From: Avimicrobium caecorum
GTDB taxonomy: Bacteria > Bacillota > Clostridia > Oscillospirales > Ruminococcaceae
DNA: 64,000 nt
Assembly (NCBI GenBank): GCA_904394705.1
Contig: CAJFNJ010000013.1
Span: forward strand, 1 to 64,000
Reading direction: 5' to 3'
A program made the translations under genes and the position numbers. The notes below the pieces were generated by a model, which was not told where the DNA came from, ran no database searches, and saw only the letters and a list, made by a program, of their open reading frames with translations. Positions 55,414 through 63,880 of this stretch are shown one piece after another; position 1 is the stretch's first letter, and each line of letters begins with the position of its first letter.

Positions 55414-56079
55414 TTAGTCGGCAGGGAGAAAGTCATCCCAGAATACCTCCTGGAGCAGGAACTCATCCGAACCCCCGGAGGTGCCCAACATCCAGTACCG
55501 GAGATACCGACCATCACCCAATTGGGGAACCTGCTGCAATGCGGCCTCATTGTGCTTCCAGCTCAGGTCGGCGCATACCACCGCATATTCCTGCAGATCC
55601 AGTTCCCGGATCTGGGTTTCGAGCGCTTTGCGGTGGTACTCCGCAACGGAATCCATGTCATCGGCTGTGAGGGTGGTCAGGCTGTGGAGGGTGTATTCGG
55701 TCATGTAGAGCCCCTCCTGAAAGTTCTTTTCCTTATTTTCCGCGGCAATGCGCAAGCTCTCATCCTCCCCTACCCGGGTCATCAAGCTTTCAAAGTCGGC
55801 CTGGGTAAGGTCCAGATACCAGCCGTAGACCTGGGCCTCCAGCTGGTTTTCCGGGGTGTCCTCCAGGATCAGGGTACGGTCCTCCGCAGTACAGACCCGA
55901 TCTGGTTCTTGGCTCGGGGCAGTCAGTTCCGACGGGTCGATGTACCGATCCCGGATCAGATCAGCTTCCGTGCTGGAAATGCTCTGGGAGCTCTCCTGGG
56001 AGGAGCCGGTCGGGGTACAGCCGGATGCCAGGGCAGCAAGCACCAGAATCATCAGTATCAGGAGCAGCAGCTTTTTCAT
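55414..56079 (-). CDS. lipoprotein, unknown
   Basis: 221 residues. The signal peptide ends LAALASGC (lipobox). A Ser/Gln/Glu-rich linker leads into an all-helical-looking domain with many Glu and Asp (DRTLILEDTPENQLEAQVYG, DSVAEYHRKALETQIRELDL). No family was recognised. Single gene, started behind GGAGGGATCGTT. Confidence 0.6.
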   Translation of the reverse strand: MKKLLLLILMILVLAALASGCTPTGSSQESSQSISSTEADLIRDRYIDPSELTAPSQEPDRVCTAEDRTLILEDTPENQLEAQVYGWYLDLTQADFESLMTRVGEDESLRIAAENKEKNFQEGLYMTEYTLHSLTTLTADDMDSVAEYHRKALETQIRELDLQEYAVVCADLSWKHNEAALQQVPQLGDGRYLRYWMLGTSGGSDEFLLQEVFWDDFLPAD

Positions 56080-56172
56080 AACGATCCCTCCTTGTGCAGT
56101 CGGTCAGGCTGGACTTCTTCTCTTCATTATAGCACAGGGAACCGCCCTGCAGCAATCCGGTTACAGGGCTAA

Positions 56173-58281
56173 TCAGCGGTGGAACAGCTTGCCGAACCGA
56201 TCCAGGAAGGTTTGTTTCGGCGGTTCGTAGGCCGGGAACTCCGGCAGATGTTCCATGAAATACTCCTGGGAGGAGAGAGGCGGACGGTCCACCTGGGTGG
56301 CGTCCACATATTCGCCGCTGGGCAGCAGCCGGCGGGCCTTGACATTGTCCGAGAGCAGCACTTCCAGGTAGTGGGAGAGCCACTGCTTGAGATCGGGGTC
56401 CTCCACCGGACAGGCGATCTCCACCCGGCGGTTCTGGTTGCGGGTCATGATGTCCGCCGAGGAGATATAGAGCTGCCGGAGTTCGCCATCGCCGAAGCAG
56501 TAGACCCGGGAGTGTTCCAGGAAGCGTCCCACAATGCTGGTGATGGTGATGTTTTCGGTCTTGCCGGGGATTCCCGGCAGCAGGCAGCAGATGCCCCGGA
56601 CGATGAGTTCCACCCGGACCCCAGCCTGGGACGCCTGGGCGAGCTTATCGATGAGTTCCCGCTCGGTGACCGAATTGACCTTGATGATGATATGTCCCTT
56701 CTGACCCCGGGCGATTTCCCCGTCGATCATGCGCAGCAGATGGTCCTTCATGGTGAAAGGAGCCACCAGCAGCTTCTGATAACTGCTGTACAGGTCGCCC
56801 ATGAGCATATTCTGGAAGAAGTTCACAGCGTCTTCGGCAATGACCGGGTCGGCGGTGAGCAGCGCAAAGTCGGTGTAGAGGGCAGCGGTCTTTTCGTTGA
56901 AGTTGCCGGTGCCGATCTGGGTGACATAACTCAGTCGTCCGTTCTTTTCCCGGCGGGTGATCAGGCAGATCTTGGAGTGGCATTTGTAGCCCTCGATGCC
57001 GTACAGCACCCGGCAGCCGGCTTCCTCCAGTTCCTTGGCCCATTCGATGTTGTTCTCCTCATCGAACCGTGCCCGGAGTTCCACCAGTACGGTGACCGAC
57101 TTGCCGTTTTCCGCCGCGGTACACAGATGCTTTGCCACAGCGGAGTTGCCTGCCAGCCGGTAGATGGTCATCTGGATGGACAGCACCTGGGGGTCATTGG
57201 CAGCTTCCCGGAGCAGACCCAGGAAGGGCTGCATCGACTGATAGGGATAGAAGAGCAGGGTATCCCGCTGCTGGATCTGGGGCCAGAGGGGATAGTCCTT
57301 GGAGAGATAGTCAGGATAGACGGGGGTATATTCCGCATAGTAGAGGGAGCGGTCACACTTGTCCAGCTGATAGGCATACTTGAGCACCAGCGGACAGGAA
57401 CAGGTATAGGTCTGCTGGGAAGTGAGCTTGAGCTTCTGTTCCAGCAGCTTGCGGATCTCAGGGGCATCGCCCTGCATTTCCAGCCGCACCGGAGCCAGAC
57501 GGCCCCGCTTGCGCAGCGCCTTGACCATGTAGTCCCGGAGATCTTCGCCCTCCTCGTCATAGAGCCCGGCTTCGGCATAGTTGATGTCGGCGTTCCGGGT
57601 CACCGAAACAACACACTGCTCGGTGATGTGATAGGCCTTGAAGATCTTCCGCAGCTGGGAGAGGATCACTTCCTCAGTGCGGACATACTGGGCATTCTCC
57701 CCGGGCAGCAGGATAATGGGCGGCAGGGATTCAGGTACTTCCACGATGCCCAGCAGGGTGCGGTCCCGTCCCGAGAGCATGGCGGCAGCATAGAGCCCCT
57801 TGTTCCGGAGATGGGGGAAGGGGTGGCTGCGGTCGATGATCTGGGGGGAGAGCAGCGGGAAGATCCGGTCCCGGTACCAGTCCTGGATATAGGTGCGGTT
57901 CTTGCCCTCCAGTTCCTCGGGCTTCCATTCCCGGACACCCTTGTTCTTCAGCTCGGCAGAGATCTCGGCAAAGGCGGCGTCCCGGTAGCGGATCAGCGGA
58001 CGCACCGCTTCATAGATGGCTTCCAGCTGCTGCTGGGGTGTCAGACCGCTCTTGCTGTCGGTCTGTTTGGGGAAGGTGAGCTTCAGGTCGGTGAGGCTTC
58101 CCACCCGCACCATGAAGAATTCATCCAGGTTGCTTGTGAAGATGGAGAGGAACCGCAGGCGTTCCAGCAGCGGGACATGGGGGTCCATCGCCTCATCCAT
58201 GACCCGGGCATTGAACTTGAGCCAGCTCAGTTCCCGGTTCTGGGTATAGCTTAAATCCCAGGTTTTATCAGTTTTTGACAC
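56173..58281 (-). CDS. ppk: polyphosphate kinase 1
   Basis: 702 residues, the usual PPK1 length. It links phosphates from ATP into polyphosphate. NRELSWLKFNARVMDEA opens the N-domain; the catalytic His lies in GYKCHSKICLI, and YCFGDGELRQLYISSADIM with RRVEIACPV are conserved C-domain stretches. The start is a GTG at 58281 behind GGGAGGGATATCT. It overlaps the ppx stop by 31 bases, so making and breaking of polyphosphate are coupled in one transcript. Confidence 0.95.
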   Translation of the reverse strand: MSKTDKTWDLSYTQNRELSWLKFNARVMDEAMDPHVPLLERLRFLSIFTSNLDEFFMVRVGSLTDLKLTFPKQTDSKSGLTPQQQLEAIYEAVRPLIRYRDAAFAEISAELKNKGVREWKPEELEGKNRTYIQDWYRDRIFPLLSPQIIDRSHPFPHLRNKGLYAAAMLSGRDRTLLGIVEVPESLPPIILLPGENAQYVRTEEVILSQLRKIFKAYHITEQCVVSVTRNADINYAEAGLYDEEGEDLRDYMVKALRKRGRLAPVRLEMQGDAPEIRKLLEQKLKLTSQQTYTCSCPLVLKYAYQLDKCDRSLYYAEYTPVYPDYLSKDYPLWPQIQQRDTLLFYPYQSMQPFLGLLREAANDPQVLSIQMTIYRLAGNSAVAKHLCTAAENGKSVTVLVELRARFDEENNIEWAKELEEAGCRVLYGIEGYKCHSKICLITRREKNGRLSYVTQIGTGNFNEKTAALYTDFALLTADPVIAEDAVNFFQNMLMGDLYSSYQKLLVAPFTMKDHLLRMIDGEIARGQKGHIIIKVNSVTERELIDKLAQASQAGVRVELIVRGICCLLPGIPGKTENITITSIVGRFLEHSRVYCFGDGELRQLYISSADIMTRNQNRRVEIACPVEDPDLKQWLSHYLEVLLSDNVKARRLLPSGEYVDATQVDRPPLSSQEYFMEHLPEFPAYEPPKQTFLDRFGKLFHR

Positions 58282-59204
58282 AGATATCCCTCCCTGACGC
58301 CGTAACGGCTGATGTAGAGCTGTTCCTTGCAGAGCTTATGGGTGACAGTGGTCATGACGATCACGCCGGGCAGAATGGTATGCACCCGGTCAGGACAGTT
58401 TTTGAGGATCAGTTTCCGGGCGGTATTCTTCCGGTCCAGCAGCATGGCGGCAGTGCGGTCCAGTTCTGCCACAGTGAGCAGACGGTTGCTCTCCGGCTTT
58501 TCCAGATACTGATTGGCGATCTTCAGCACAGCCCGGGCAGTGCCGCCGATGCCGCAGATAAAGGGCGAGGGCTTCTTGGGCAGATCAGCCTTGCGCAGCT
58601 TCTTGCGCACGGCCGAGGTGAGCTCGTCAATTTCGGGACGGCTGGGCCACAGCTCGGACACATAGCGGTTGTAGAGGTTCAGCGAGCCGATGTCCAGGCT
58701 CTGGGCGGATACGATCTTGCCGTTCTCCAGCCGGACGATCTCGGTACTGCCGCCGCCGATGTCAAAGACAGCGCCGCCTGCCAGCGGACAGGTGAGCATG
58801 GCGCCGATGCAGCCATAGCGGGCTTCCAGTTCACCCGAGAGCACTTCCACTTCCAGACCGGTATTCTCCCGGATGGCGGCGAGGGCTTCCCCGGTATTGC
58901 GGATATTGCGCAGGGAAGCGGTGGCAAATACATGCACCGGCACCGGGCCGAACTGAGCCAGCAGCCGCTGGAAGCCCCGGAGCACGGAACAGGCCACCTC
59001 AATGCCCTCCCGGGTGAGTGAACCGGAACGGATATAGTTGACCAGGCCGGCCATGCGTTTTTCCGAGAACAGCGCCTGGAAGCCGCCCTGTTCCTGTACA
59101 TCATAGAGTGTCATGCGGATGGTGTTGGAGCCGAGGTCCACCACAGCAAAATTGATCTGCGGTTCGGCAGTTCTGGTAAGTTCCATAGTTTTGTAATCCC
59201 TCAT
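58251..59204 (-). CDS. ppx: exopolyphosphatase / GppA-type phosphatase
   Basis: 317 residues. Two ASKHA-fold ATPase-like halves: VVDLGSNTIRMTLYD (phosphate loop 1), EVEVLSGELEARYG with the catalytic Glu, and VFDIGGGSTEIVRLENG (loop 2). About 190 residues shorter than the E. coli enzyme, as in other short Ppx/GppA proteins, so both polyphosphate and pppGpp are possible substrates. The start ATG has a weak ribosome-binding site; an alternative lies six codons later. Directly upstream of ppk. Confidence 0.9.
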   Translation of the reverse strand: MRDYKTMELTRTAEPQINFAVVDLGSNTIRMTLYDVQEQGGFQALFSEKRMAGLVNYIRSGSLTREGIEVACSVLRGFQRLLAQFGPVPVHVFATASLRNIRNTGEALAAIRENTGLEVEVLSGELEARYGCIGAMLTCPLAGGAVFDIGGGSTEIVRLENGKIVSAQSLDIGSLNLYNRYVSELWPSRPEIDELTSAVRKKLRKADLPKKPSPFICGIGGTARAVLKIANQYLEKPESNRLLTVAELDRTAAMLLDRKNTARKLILKNCPDRVHTILPGVIVMTTVTHKLCKEQLYISRYGVREGYLCQKLIKPGI

Positions 59205-59312
59205 TTTCTTTGTTCATTGTATCGGCAGCGGATGTCCGACAGGATATATTTGTGTTAAATATGGGTAAAATGGGAAGATACTGTCAAATCCCGGCGAATG
59301 GCGCAAAAAACG

Positions 59313-59348
59313 CAAAACTCCGCAGAGGGAGTGCCGCTGCGGAGTTTC
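59313..59348 (-). terminator. terminator of pyrB
   Basis: On the minus strand AAACTCCGCAG and CTGCGGAGTTT enclose ten bases and are followed by TGCGTTTTTT. Confidence 0.8.
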
Positions 59349-59370
59349 CTGCAATCATGGGAAGATGGAA

Positions 59371-60453
59371 TTAGGCATCATGCTCGCAGTAGAAGCACTT
59401 GCAATGAGCATGGGTATCATCAGTATAGACAAATCTCTGCTTGAGACCGGTTTCGATGGTGGTAATGCAGGCCGGATTCTTGCAGACCGGAGGCTCGGGA
59501 ACACAATCAGGTTCCTCGGCGCGTACCGGAGCCAGCTGGTTCTTGACACCCAGCAGGGTGAGGATCAGGGCCATACGCACATACATGCCGAACTTTACCT
59601 GCTTGAAATAGCAGGCCCGGGGATCATTGTCCACTTCGGGAGTGATCTCATTGACACGGGGCAGCGGATGCAGCACGATCATATCCGGCTTTGCCAGAGC
59701 CATCTTGGCGGGGTCGAGGACATAGACATCCTTCAGACGCTCATATTCTGCCATATCCAGGAACCGCTCCTGCTGGATGCGGGTCATATACAGCACATCC
59801 AGTTCGCCGATGACCTCCTCCAGGCTGCGTACCTCCCGGTAGTCCTGATGGCTGGGCTCCAGCACTTCGGTGATGATGTGACGGGGGATCTGCAGCTCCT
59901 CCGGGGAAATGAAGATGAAGCGCACGCCCTCATACCGGGACAGAGCCTTGACCAGCGAGTGAACGGTGCGTCCGTACTTGAGGTCGCCGCAGAGACCGAT
60001 GGTGAAGCCCGAGAGCTTGCCCTTGAGGGAGCGGATGGTCAGCAGGTCGGTGAGGGTCTGGGTGGGGTGCTGATGACCGCCGTCACCGGCATTGATGATC
60101 GGAACAGGAGAATACATCGAAGCCACCCGGGGAGCGCCTTCCTTATTGTGACGCATGGCAATGATGTCGGCATAGCTGCCCACTACCCGGACAGTATCCG
60201 CTACGGTTTCGCCCTTGCTCACCGAGGAGCTGGATGCGGAGGAGAAGCCCTCCACCTTGCCGCCCAGACGGAGCATAGCCGCCTCAAAGCTCAGGCGGGT
60301 ACGGGTGCTGGGCTCATAGAACAGGGTAGCCAGGATCTTGCCGCGGCAGCATTCCGCATAGGCAGCGGGGTCCCGGATGATGTCGTCAGCCAGGTTCAGA
60401 ACCCGGTCGATCTCAGCTACACTCAGGTCGGTGGAATCAATCAGATGACGCAT
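59371..60453 (-). CDS. pyrB: aspartate carbamoyltransferase fused to a PyrI-type zinc domain
   Basis: 360 residues. The first about 305 are a catalytic PyrB chain: FYEPSTRTRLSFEAAM (carbamoyl-phosphate loop), GDGGHQHPTQTLTDLL and HPLPRVNEI are intact. It makes carbamoyl-aspartate, the first committed step of pyrimidine synthesis. The last about 50 residues carry PVCKNPACIT and, after 21 residues, CKCFYCEH, the C-x4-C/C-x2-C zinc site of the regulatory chain PyrI. The nucleotide-binding (allosteric) half of PyrI is missing. Transcription is controlled by the leader at 60493-60634. Confidence 0.94.
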   Translation of the reverse strand: MRHLIDSTDLSVAEIDRVLNLADDIIRDPAAYAECCRGKILATLFYEPSTRTRLSFEAAMLRLGGKVEGFSSASSSSVSKGETVADTVRVVGSYADIIAMRHNKEGAPRVASMYSPVPIINAGDGGHQHPTQTLTDLLTIRSLKGKLSGFTIGLCGDLKYGRTVHSLVKALSRYEGVRFIFISPEELQIPRHIITEVLEPSHQDYREVRSLEEVIGELDVLYMTRIQQERFLDMAEYERLKDVYVLDPAKMALAKPDMIVLHPLPRVNEITPEVDNDPRACYFKQVKFGMYVRMALILTLLGVKNQLAPVRAEEPDCVPEPPVCKNPACITTIETGLKQRFVYTDDTHAHCKCFYCEHDA

Positions 60454-60581
60454 AGATAAGTTTCTCCCTTCGTTTTACGGTGTTTGCGGCGGGAAAATAA
60501 AAATGGCAGACCCAGGTTGTGCACAGGGACTGCCGTTTGACTGCTTGAGCGGCCGATGCTTCCCCGCAAGTGAAGAAACAT
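60441..60581 (-). CDS. possible leader peptide overlapping the pyrB attenuator
   Basis: A 46-codon frame opens with ATG at 60581 (MFLHLRGSIGRSSS), 10 bases behind AAGGGA. It reads through the terminator hairpin, encodes GLPFLFS across its T run, and ends 13 bases inside pyrB. In E. coli the pyrL leader has the same layout, with Phe codons over the T run, and couples translation to UTP-dependent polymerase pausing. Here a PyrR site is also present, so the frame may be accidental. Confidence 0.35.
   Translation of the reverse strand: MFLHLRGSIGRSSSQTAVPVHNLGLPFLFSRRKHRKTKGETYLCVI
60493..60534 (-). terminator. attenuator of pyrB
   Basis: On the minus strand GGCAGTCCC and GGGTCTGCC around 12 bases, followed by ATTTTTATTTT, 40 bases before the pyrB start. 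It lies between the promoter and the gene and so must be passed for pyrB expression. Confidence 0.8.
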
Positions 60582-60597
60582 GGCGTTATTTTCCCTT

Positions 60598-60616
60598 TTT
60601 AGCCTCTCTGTGCTAG
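60598..60616 (-). promoter_or_regulatory. PyrR-binding loop in the pyrB leader
   Basis: The RNA reads TAGCACAGAGAGGCTAAAAA. It agrees with the conserved CAGAGAGGCU of PyrR binding loops in Bacillus pyr leaders, with TAGC/GCTA as its stem. With UMP bound, PyrR would fix this fold and favour the terminator downstream. Confidence 0.65.
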
Positions 60617-60641
60617 ATTAAAGGTTGTTTTGATTTGTTTC

Positions 60642-60670
60642 ATTATACTCCCAGTTTCTGCCCCTGTCAA
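60642..60670 (-). promoter_or_regulatory. promoter of pyrB
   Basis: On the minus strand TTGACA (60670-60665) and TATAAT (60647-60642) with a 17-base spacer, giving a leader of about 180 bases. Confidence 0.85.
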
Positions 60671-60737
60671 TGCCGACAGACCAGTTCCGGGAATTTTGTG
60701 GGACTGCATAAATCGACAGCGGAAATTTCATCAGCTG

Positions 60738-60766
60738 TTGACACTTTATCAGGTGAAAGTTATACT
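60738..60766 (+). promoter_or_regulatory. promoter of the frameshifted gene
   Basis: TTGACA (60738-60743) and TATACT (60761-60766), 17 bases apart, divergent from the pyrB promoter. Confidence 0.75.
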
Positions 60767-60838
60767 GAAAACAGACAGAATCCGGATACAAGCCCACCGC
60801 TGAGCCGGTGGGGAAATGGATAAAGGAGGCAGGATAGT

Positions 60839-61272
60839 ATGATCCGGTGGCTGGAGGAAGAGAGCGGCGAGGGACGGTTTGAGAGCGCCTTTTCCGCAAT
60901 GATGAGAACGAAGGAGAACTGATCGTTTACGCAGACAGCAGCAATCCCGATTACAGGGAATGCTCCGAGCGGTGTGTGGAGGCGTTCAATGCCCTGCCCG
61001 AAGCGGCAGTCCGGGAGATCTGCGGGCAGCTTGCGGCGTGCGCGGAGGAGGGCGGCCTGGACGAGGCAGGCGGGCTTTCCGATCCGCAGGATATTCTGCG
61101 GTACTGCTGGTTTGCGGCACTGTATGTGGATATGGCAGGAGCAGAGGACGAAGTGGGCTATGTCGTGGAGGGCGAAGGCGACTGGGGCGAACCGGTGGGC
61201 TTTGCTGTGAAGGGCGACCGGGTCACCTATGTGGGCCCTGACTATCTGGAGGCCATGGAGAATCCCTACTGA
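60839..61272 (+). pseudogene. frameshifted gene, unknown protein
   Basis: An ATG at 60839 follows AAAGGAGGCAGGATAGT and begins MIRWLEEESGEGRFESAF, but the frame stops at a TGA 28 codons on. The neighbouring frame continues NDENEGELIVYADSSNPDY and runs to 61272 with good protein character (about 125 residues, very acidic). One extra T in TTTT near 60890 would join the two into a single protein of about 144 residues. Either a base was lost in the genome or in the assembly; a programmed -1 shift is less likely. A full promoter and ribosome-binding site remain. Confidence 0.65.
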
Positions 61273-61326
61273 CGCCCCGGACGATAGTGCGGCTCTATCT
61301 CTGATTTCAGGAAAGGAGCGAGTTCG

Positions 61327-61950
61327 ATGAAAATCCGTTCATGGTGCCTGCGCATGGCAGCCATGCTGCTGGCTCTGGGACTGGCTGTGATGCCGGCAGC
61401 GGCAGAAACAGTCCTTGTGGACTATCAGGATACCTATGAATACAGCTACACCTGGCGTGTGACAGACGGATGGGCGCCCGGCTGGGCGGATGTGCGCATG
61501 GAGGCGGAGGTCCTCTATGACCAGAGCACCGGGGAATGGCATCTGGCCCGTACCGATATACGGGCAGTTCGCGGCTTCTGTACCTCCAGCAAGGCCATCG
61601 AGGAGATACCGATGAGCGCCTATCTGATCACAGGCGGGGAGAATCCACGGCTGGAGCTGAAGTGCGATACCGTGCTGGAATATGAATATGGCCCGTTTTC
61701 CAGGTATCAGGATCTGAAACAGGAGTATACCTTCCAGCTGGACGAGCCGGGCGATGTGCTGGCTCCAGGGGTACCGGCGGAGGGAACGATGGATCTCCGC
61801 ACCTATCTGAGCCTGGCTCTGGGCTTCCTGATGTGGCCTCCGGTGGTTCTGCTCATCGCTTACCTGCTCTGGCGGCGCTTCAAAAAGCGGCTGGACGCTG
61901 TTCAGCCAATGGAAACGCCTGGCTCTGACCGGGAAGTGAAGCAGGAGTAA
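61327..61950 (+). CDS. secreted/type I membrane protein, unknown
   Basis: 207 residues. Signal peptide (CLRMAAMLLALGLAVMPAAA), an outer beta-rich domain (DYQDTYEYSYTWRVTDGWAP and following), one C-terminal membrane helix (LSLALGFLMWPPVVLLIAYLLW) and a basic/acidic cytosolic tail. No family was recognised. It lies 54 bases behind the frameshifted gene and 23 bases before the deaminase gene, so the three may form one operon. Confidence 0.65.
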   Translation: MKIRSWCLRMAAMLLALGLAVMPAAAETVLVDYQDTYEYSYTWRVTDGWAPGWADVRMEAEVLYDQSTGEWHLARTDIRAVRGFCTSSKAIEEIPMSAYLITGGENPRLELKCDTVLEYEYGPFSRYQDLKQEYTFQLDEPGDVLAPGVPAEGTMDLRTYLSLALGFLMWPPVVLLIAYLLWRRFKKRLDAVQPMETPGSDREVKQE

Positions 61951-61973
61951 CAGACTGAAAGGAGAAAAATCCC

Positions 61974-62417
61974 GTGGACATCTGGGAAACACTCTATGAA
62001 AAAGCACGGGGGGAATATCATCCGGAAGATGTTACCCCATTTATTCATGCGCATCATGTGGTGTGCGCTCTGGAAAGCGTGGATGGTCGGATTTATACCG
62101 GCTTCTGCATTGAGAGCTGCTGCGGTGTGATGGATCTCTGCGCAGAGCGCACAGCAGCGCTGAATATGTATATGAACAGCGGTCAGACCCAGATCCGGCG
62201 GCTGATCGCCTTCCGGGATCGGCCTCCGTTTGGCGGGGAGAGCGGAATGCCCTGCGGGGCCTGCCGGGAATTCCTGATGCAGCTGGACCCCCGGAACCGG
62301 GATCTGGAGATCCTGGTGGACTATGAGAGCCGTCAGACCGTTACGCTGGGGGAACTGATGCCTGCCTGGTGGGGCGAGTCCCGGTACAGGGCATCTGCCG
62401 AGCCGCCAAGCGAATAA
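61974..62417 (+). CDS. cytidine-deaminase-like protein
   Basis: 147 residues from a GTG start behind AAAGGAGAAAAATCCC. The zinc ligands and catalytic Glu lie in CCGVMDLCAERTAALN (CAE) and MPCGACREF (PCxxC), the pattern of small tetrameric cytidine deaminases. The N-terminal HAHHVVCALESVDGRIYTGF replaces the usual SxFxVGAAL segment, so the substrate may differ; related deaminases act on blasticidin S. Confidence 0.82.
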   Translation: MDIWETLYEKARGEYHPEDVTPFIHAHHVVCALESVDGRIYTGFCIESCCGVMDLCAERTAALNMYMNSGQTQIRRLIAFRDRPPFGGESGMPCGACREFLMQLDPRNRDLEILVDYESRQTVTLGELMPAWWGESRYRASAEPPSE

Positions 62418-62422
62418 CCCCA

Positions 62423-62457
62423 CCGCCCTTCGTTGATATGCGGAGGGCGGTTTTTGT
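62423..62457 (+). terminator. terminator behind the deaminase gene
   Basis: CCGCCCT and AGGGCGG enclose a loop and are followed by TTTTTG. Confidence 0.75.
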
Positions 62458-62513
62458 TGCCGTCCGGGGAAAACTGTGGTATGGTAAGGGGAAGAAAGCA
62501 GGTGACTGACCCT

Positions 62514-63209
62514 ATGCAGTATGAATCCATCTTCCCCGCCCGGTTCCTCGCCCGGCCCAACCGTTTCACCGCCCTCTGTCGCTTAGAGGACGGCACCGAC
62601 ATCGTCTGCCATGTACGCAACACTGGACGCTGTGCCGAGCTGTTCCGTCCCGGCTGCCGGGTATGGGTGCAGCATAATCCCTCTCCCACCCGTAAGACCG
62701 CCTGGACCCTCATCACTGTGGACAAGGACGGGGTGCTGGTGAATGTGGATTCGCTGGCGCCCAACAAGCTCTTTGCCGAGGCGGTGACAAAGGGCGTTCT
62801 GGTGCCGGACTCCCTGAGCCGGGTGGAACAGATGCGCCCCGAAGTGAAGCTGGGTTCCTCCCGGCTGGACTGGCAGCTCACCGGGCCGGAGGGGCGGCTC
62901 TGGTGCGAGGTCAAGGGCGTAACGCTGGAACAGGACGGCACTGCCCTCTTTCCCGATGCGCCTACCCTCCGGGGGCTGGGCCATGTGGAGACTCTCCGGC
63001 GGCTGAGATCTGAGGGGGATTTTGCCATGGCGGCCTTCCTGGTGCAGATGGAGGGCATCCGCCGGTTCCGGCCCAATACCGCGGCCCAGCCGGACTTTGC
63101 CCGGGCACTCCGGGAGGCCCGGGAAGCCGGGGTGGAGATTGTCTGCTGCGGCTGCCGGGTCACTCCCGATTCGGTGGAGCCGGCCTATCTCATACCGGTG
63201 GAGCTCTGA
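62514..63209 (+). CDS. sfsA: SfsA-family protein
   Basis: 231 residues. The N-terminal OB-like part (FPARFLARPNRFTALCRLEDG, CHVRNTGRCAELF) and the nuclease-like core (WCEVKGVTLEQDGTALFPDAPTLRGLGHVETLRRL, in part) are typical of SfsA. The family was named for effects on sugar fermentation in E. coli and has a PD-(D/E)XK-like fold; its exact role is unsettled. A GTG four codons upstream (62502), behind AAGGGGA, is an equally good start. Confidence 0.92.
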   Translation: MQYESIFPARFLARPNRFTALCRLEDGTDIVCHVRNTGRCAELFRPGCRVWVQHNPSPTRKTAWTLITVDKDGVLVNVDSLAPNKLFAEAVTKGVLVPDSLSRVEQMRPEVKLGSSRLDWQLTGPEGRLWCEVKGVTLEQDGTALFPDAPTLRGLGHVETLRRLRSEGDFAMAAFLVQMEGIRRFRPNTAAQPDFARALREAREAGVEIVCCGCRVTPDSVEPAYLIPVEL

Positions 63210-63213
63210 AAAA

Positions 63214-63264
63214 CAAAAAAGACCGTGCGCTTCCCGTTCTATCGGAAAACGCACGGCCTTTTTA
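63214..63264. terminator. bidirectional terminator
   Basis: AAAAAAGACCGTGCG and CGCACGGCCTTTTT flank about 20 bases between convergent genes. Confidence 0.82.
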
Positions 63265-63783
63265 TCATTCCGGACAGGAGCGCACGGTGCGGCGCAGGTA
63301 CCAGGCGGCAAAGAAGTCCAGCACAAAGCAGCACAGACACAGGGTACAGCACAGGGCTCCAAAGAGGGAGATCCTGCCCCGGCTCCAAAGCAGGCGGACA
63401 GCACTGACGGCATACCAGGAGGTGGTGAGCAAAAGCAGGTAGTCACAGAACGCCATGAGCATCACCAGCAGTGGAGATACGATGGTGAAAATCGGGACCG
63501 CCATCACCAGGATCAGCACACCGCCCAGCAGGAAGATCCCCAGATAGAAGGGGATATGTGCCAGCTTGACCCACAGGGCTGTTTTTGTCAGGGCAGCGGT
63601 GTCCCCGGCCCGGCGGAGCTGTCCTGCCCGGCGGAGGCTGCACAGATAGACCGGCACAGTGAGCAGGGTATAGAGGGTTAGGAACCGGGAAAAGGCATCG
63701 GCATCCGGCAGGGAAAGACTGATGAGAATGAGATAGGGCCATACCGCCAGAATGATGGGCTGGTACTGCCAGAAACGGCGCAT
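63265..63783 (-). CDS. four-helix membrane protein, unknown
   Basis: 172 residues with four to five hydrophobic segments: PIILAVWPYLILISLSL, FLTLYTLLTVPVYLCSL, FYLGIFLLGGVLILVMAVPIF with LLVMLMAFCDYLLLL, and LFGALCCTLCLCCFVLDFFA. Five cysteines cluster in the last one. No family was assigned. Start behind AAAGGAGGCTTTCCCC; single gene. Confidence 0.65.
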   Translation of the reverse strand: MRRFWQYQPIILAVWPYLILISLSLPDADAFSRFLTLYTLLTVPVYLCSLRRAGQLRRAGDTAALTKTALWVKLAHIPFYLGIFLLGGVLILVMAVPIFTIVSPLLVMLMAFCDYLLLLTTSWYAVSAVRLLWSRGRISLFGALCCTLCLCCFVLDFFAAWYLRRTVRSCPE

Positions 63784-63822
63784 GGGGAAAGCCTCCTTTC
63801 AAAGGGTGAATCATACCGCGGC

Positions 63823-63866
63823 AAAAACAGCCCGGCAGAGGCTGTGACCTCCGGCGGGCTGTTTGG
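63823..63866. terminator. terminator of the YbaK-like gene
   Basis: AACAGCCCGGC and CGGCGGGCTGTT with an inner GAGG/CCTC stem, 15 bases behind the partial minus-strand gene. Confidence 0.65.
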
Positions 63867-63880
63867 AAATCAGGGGCAAA

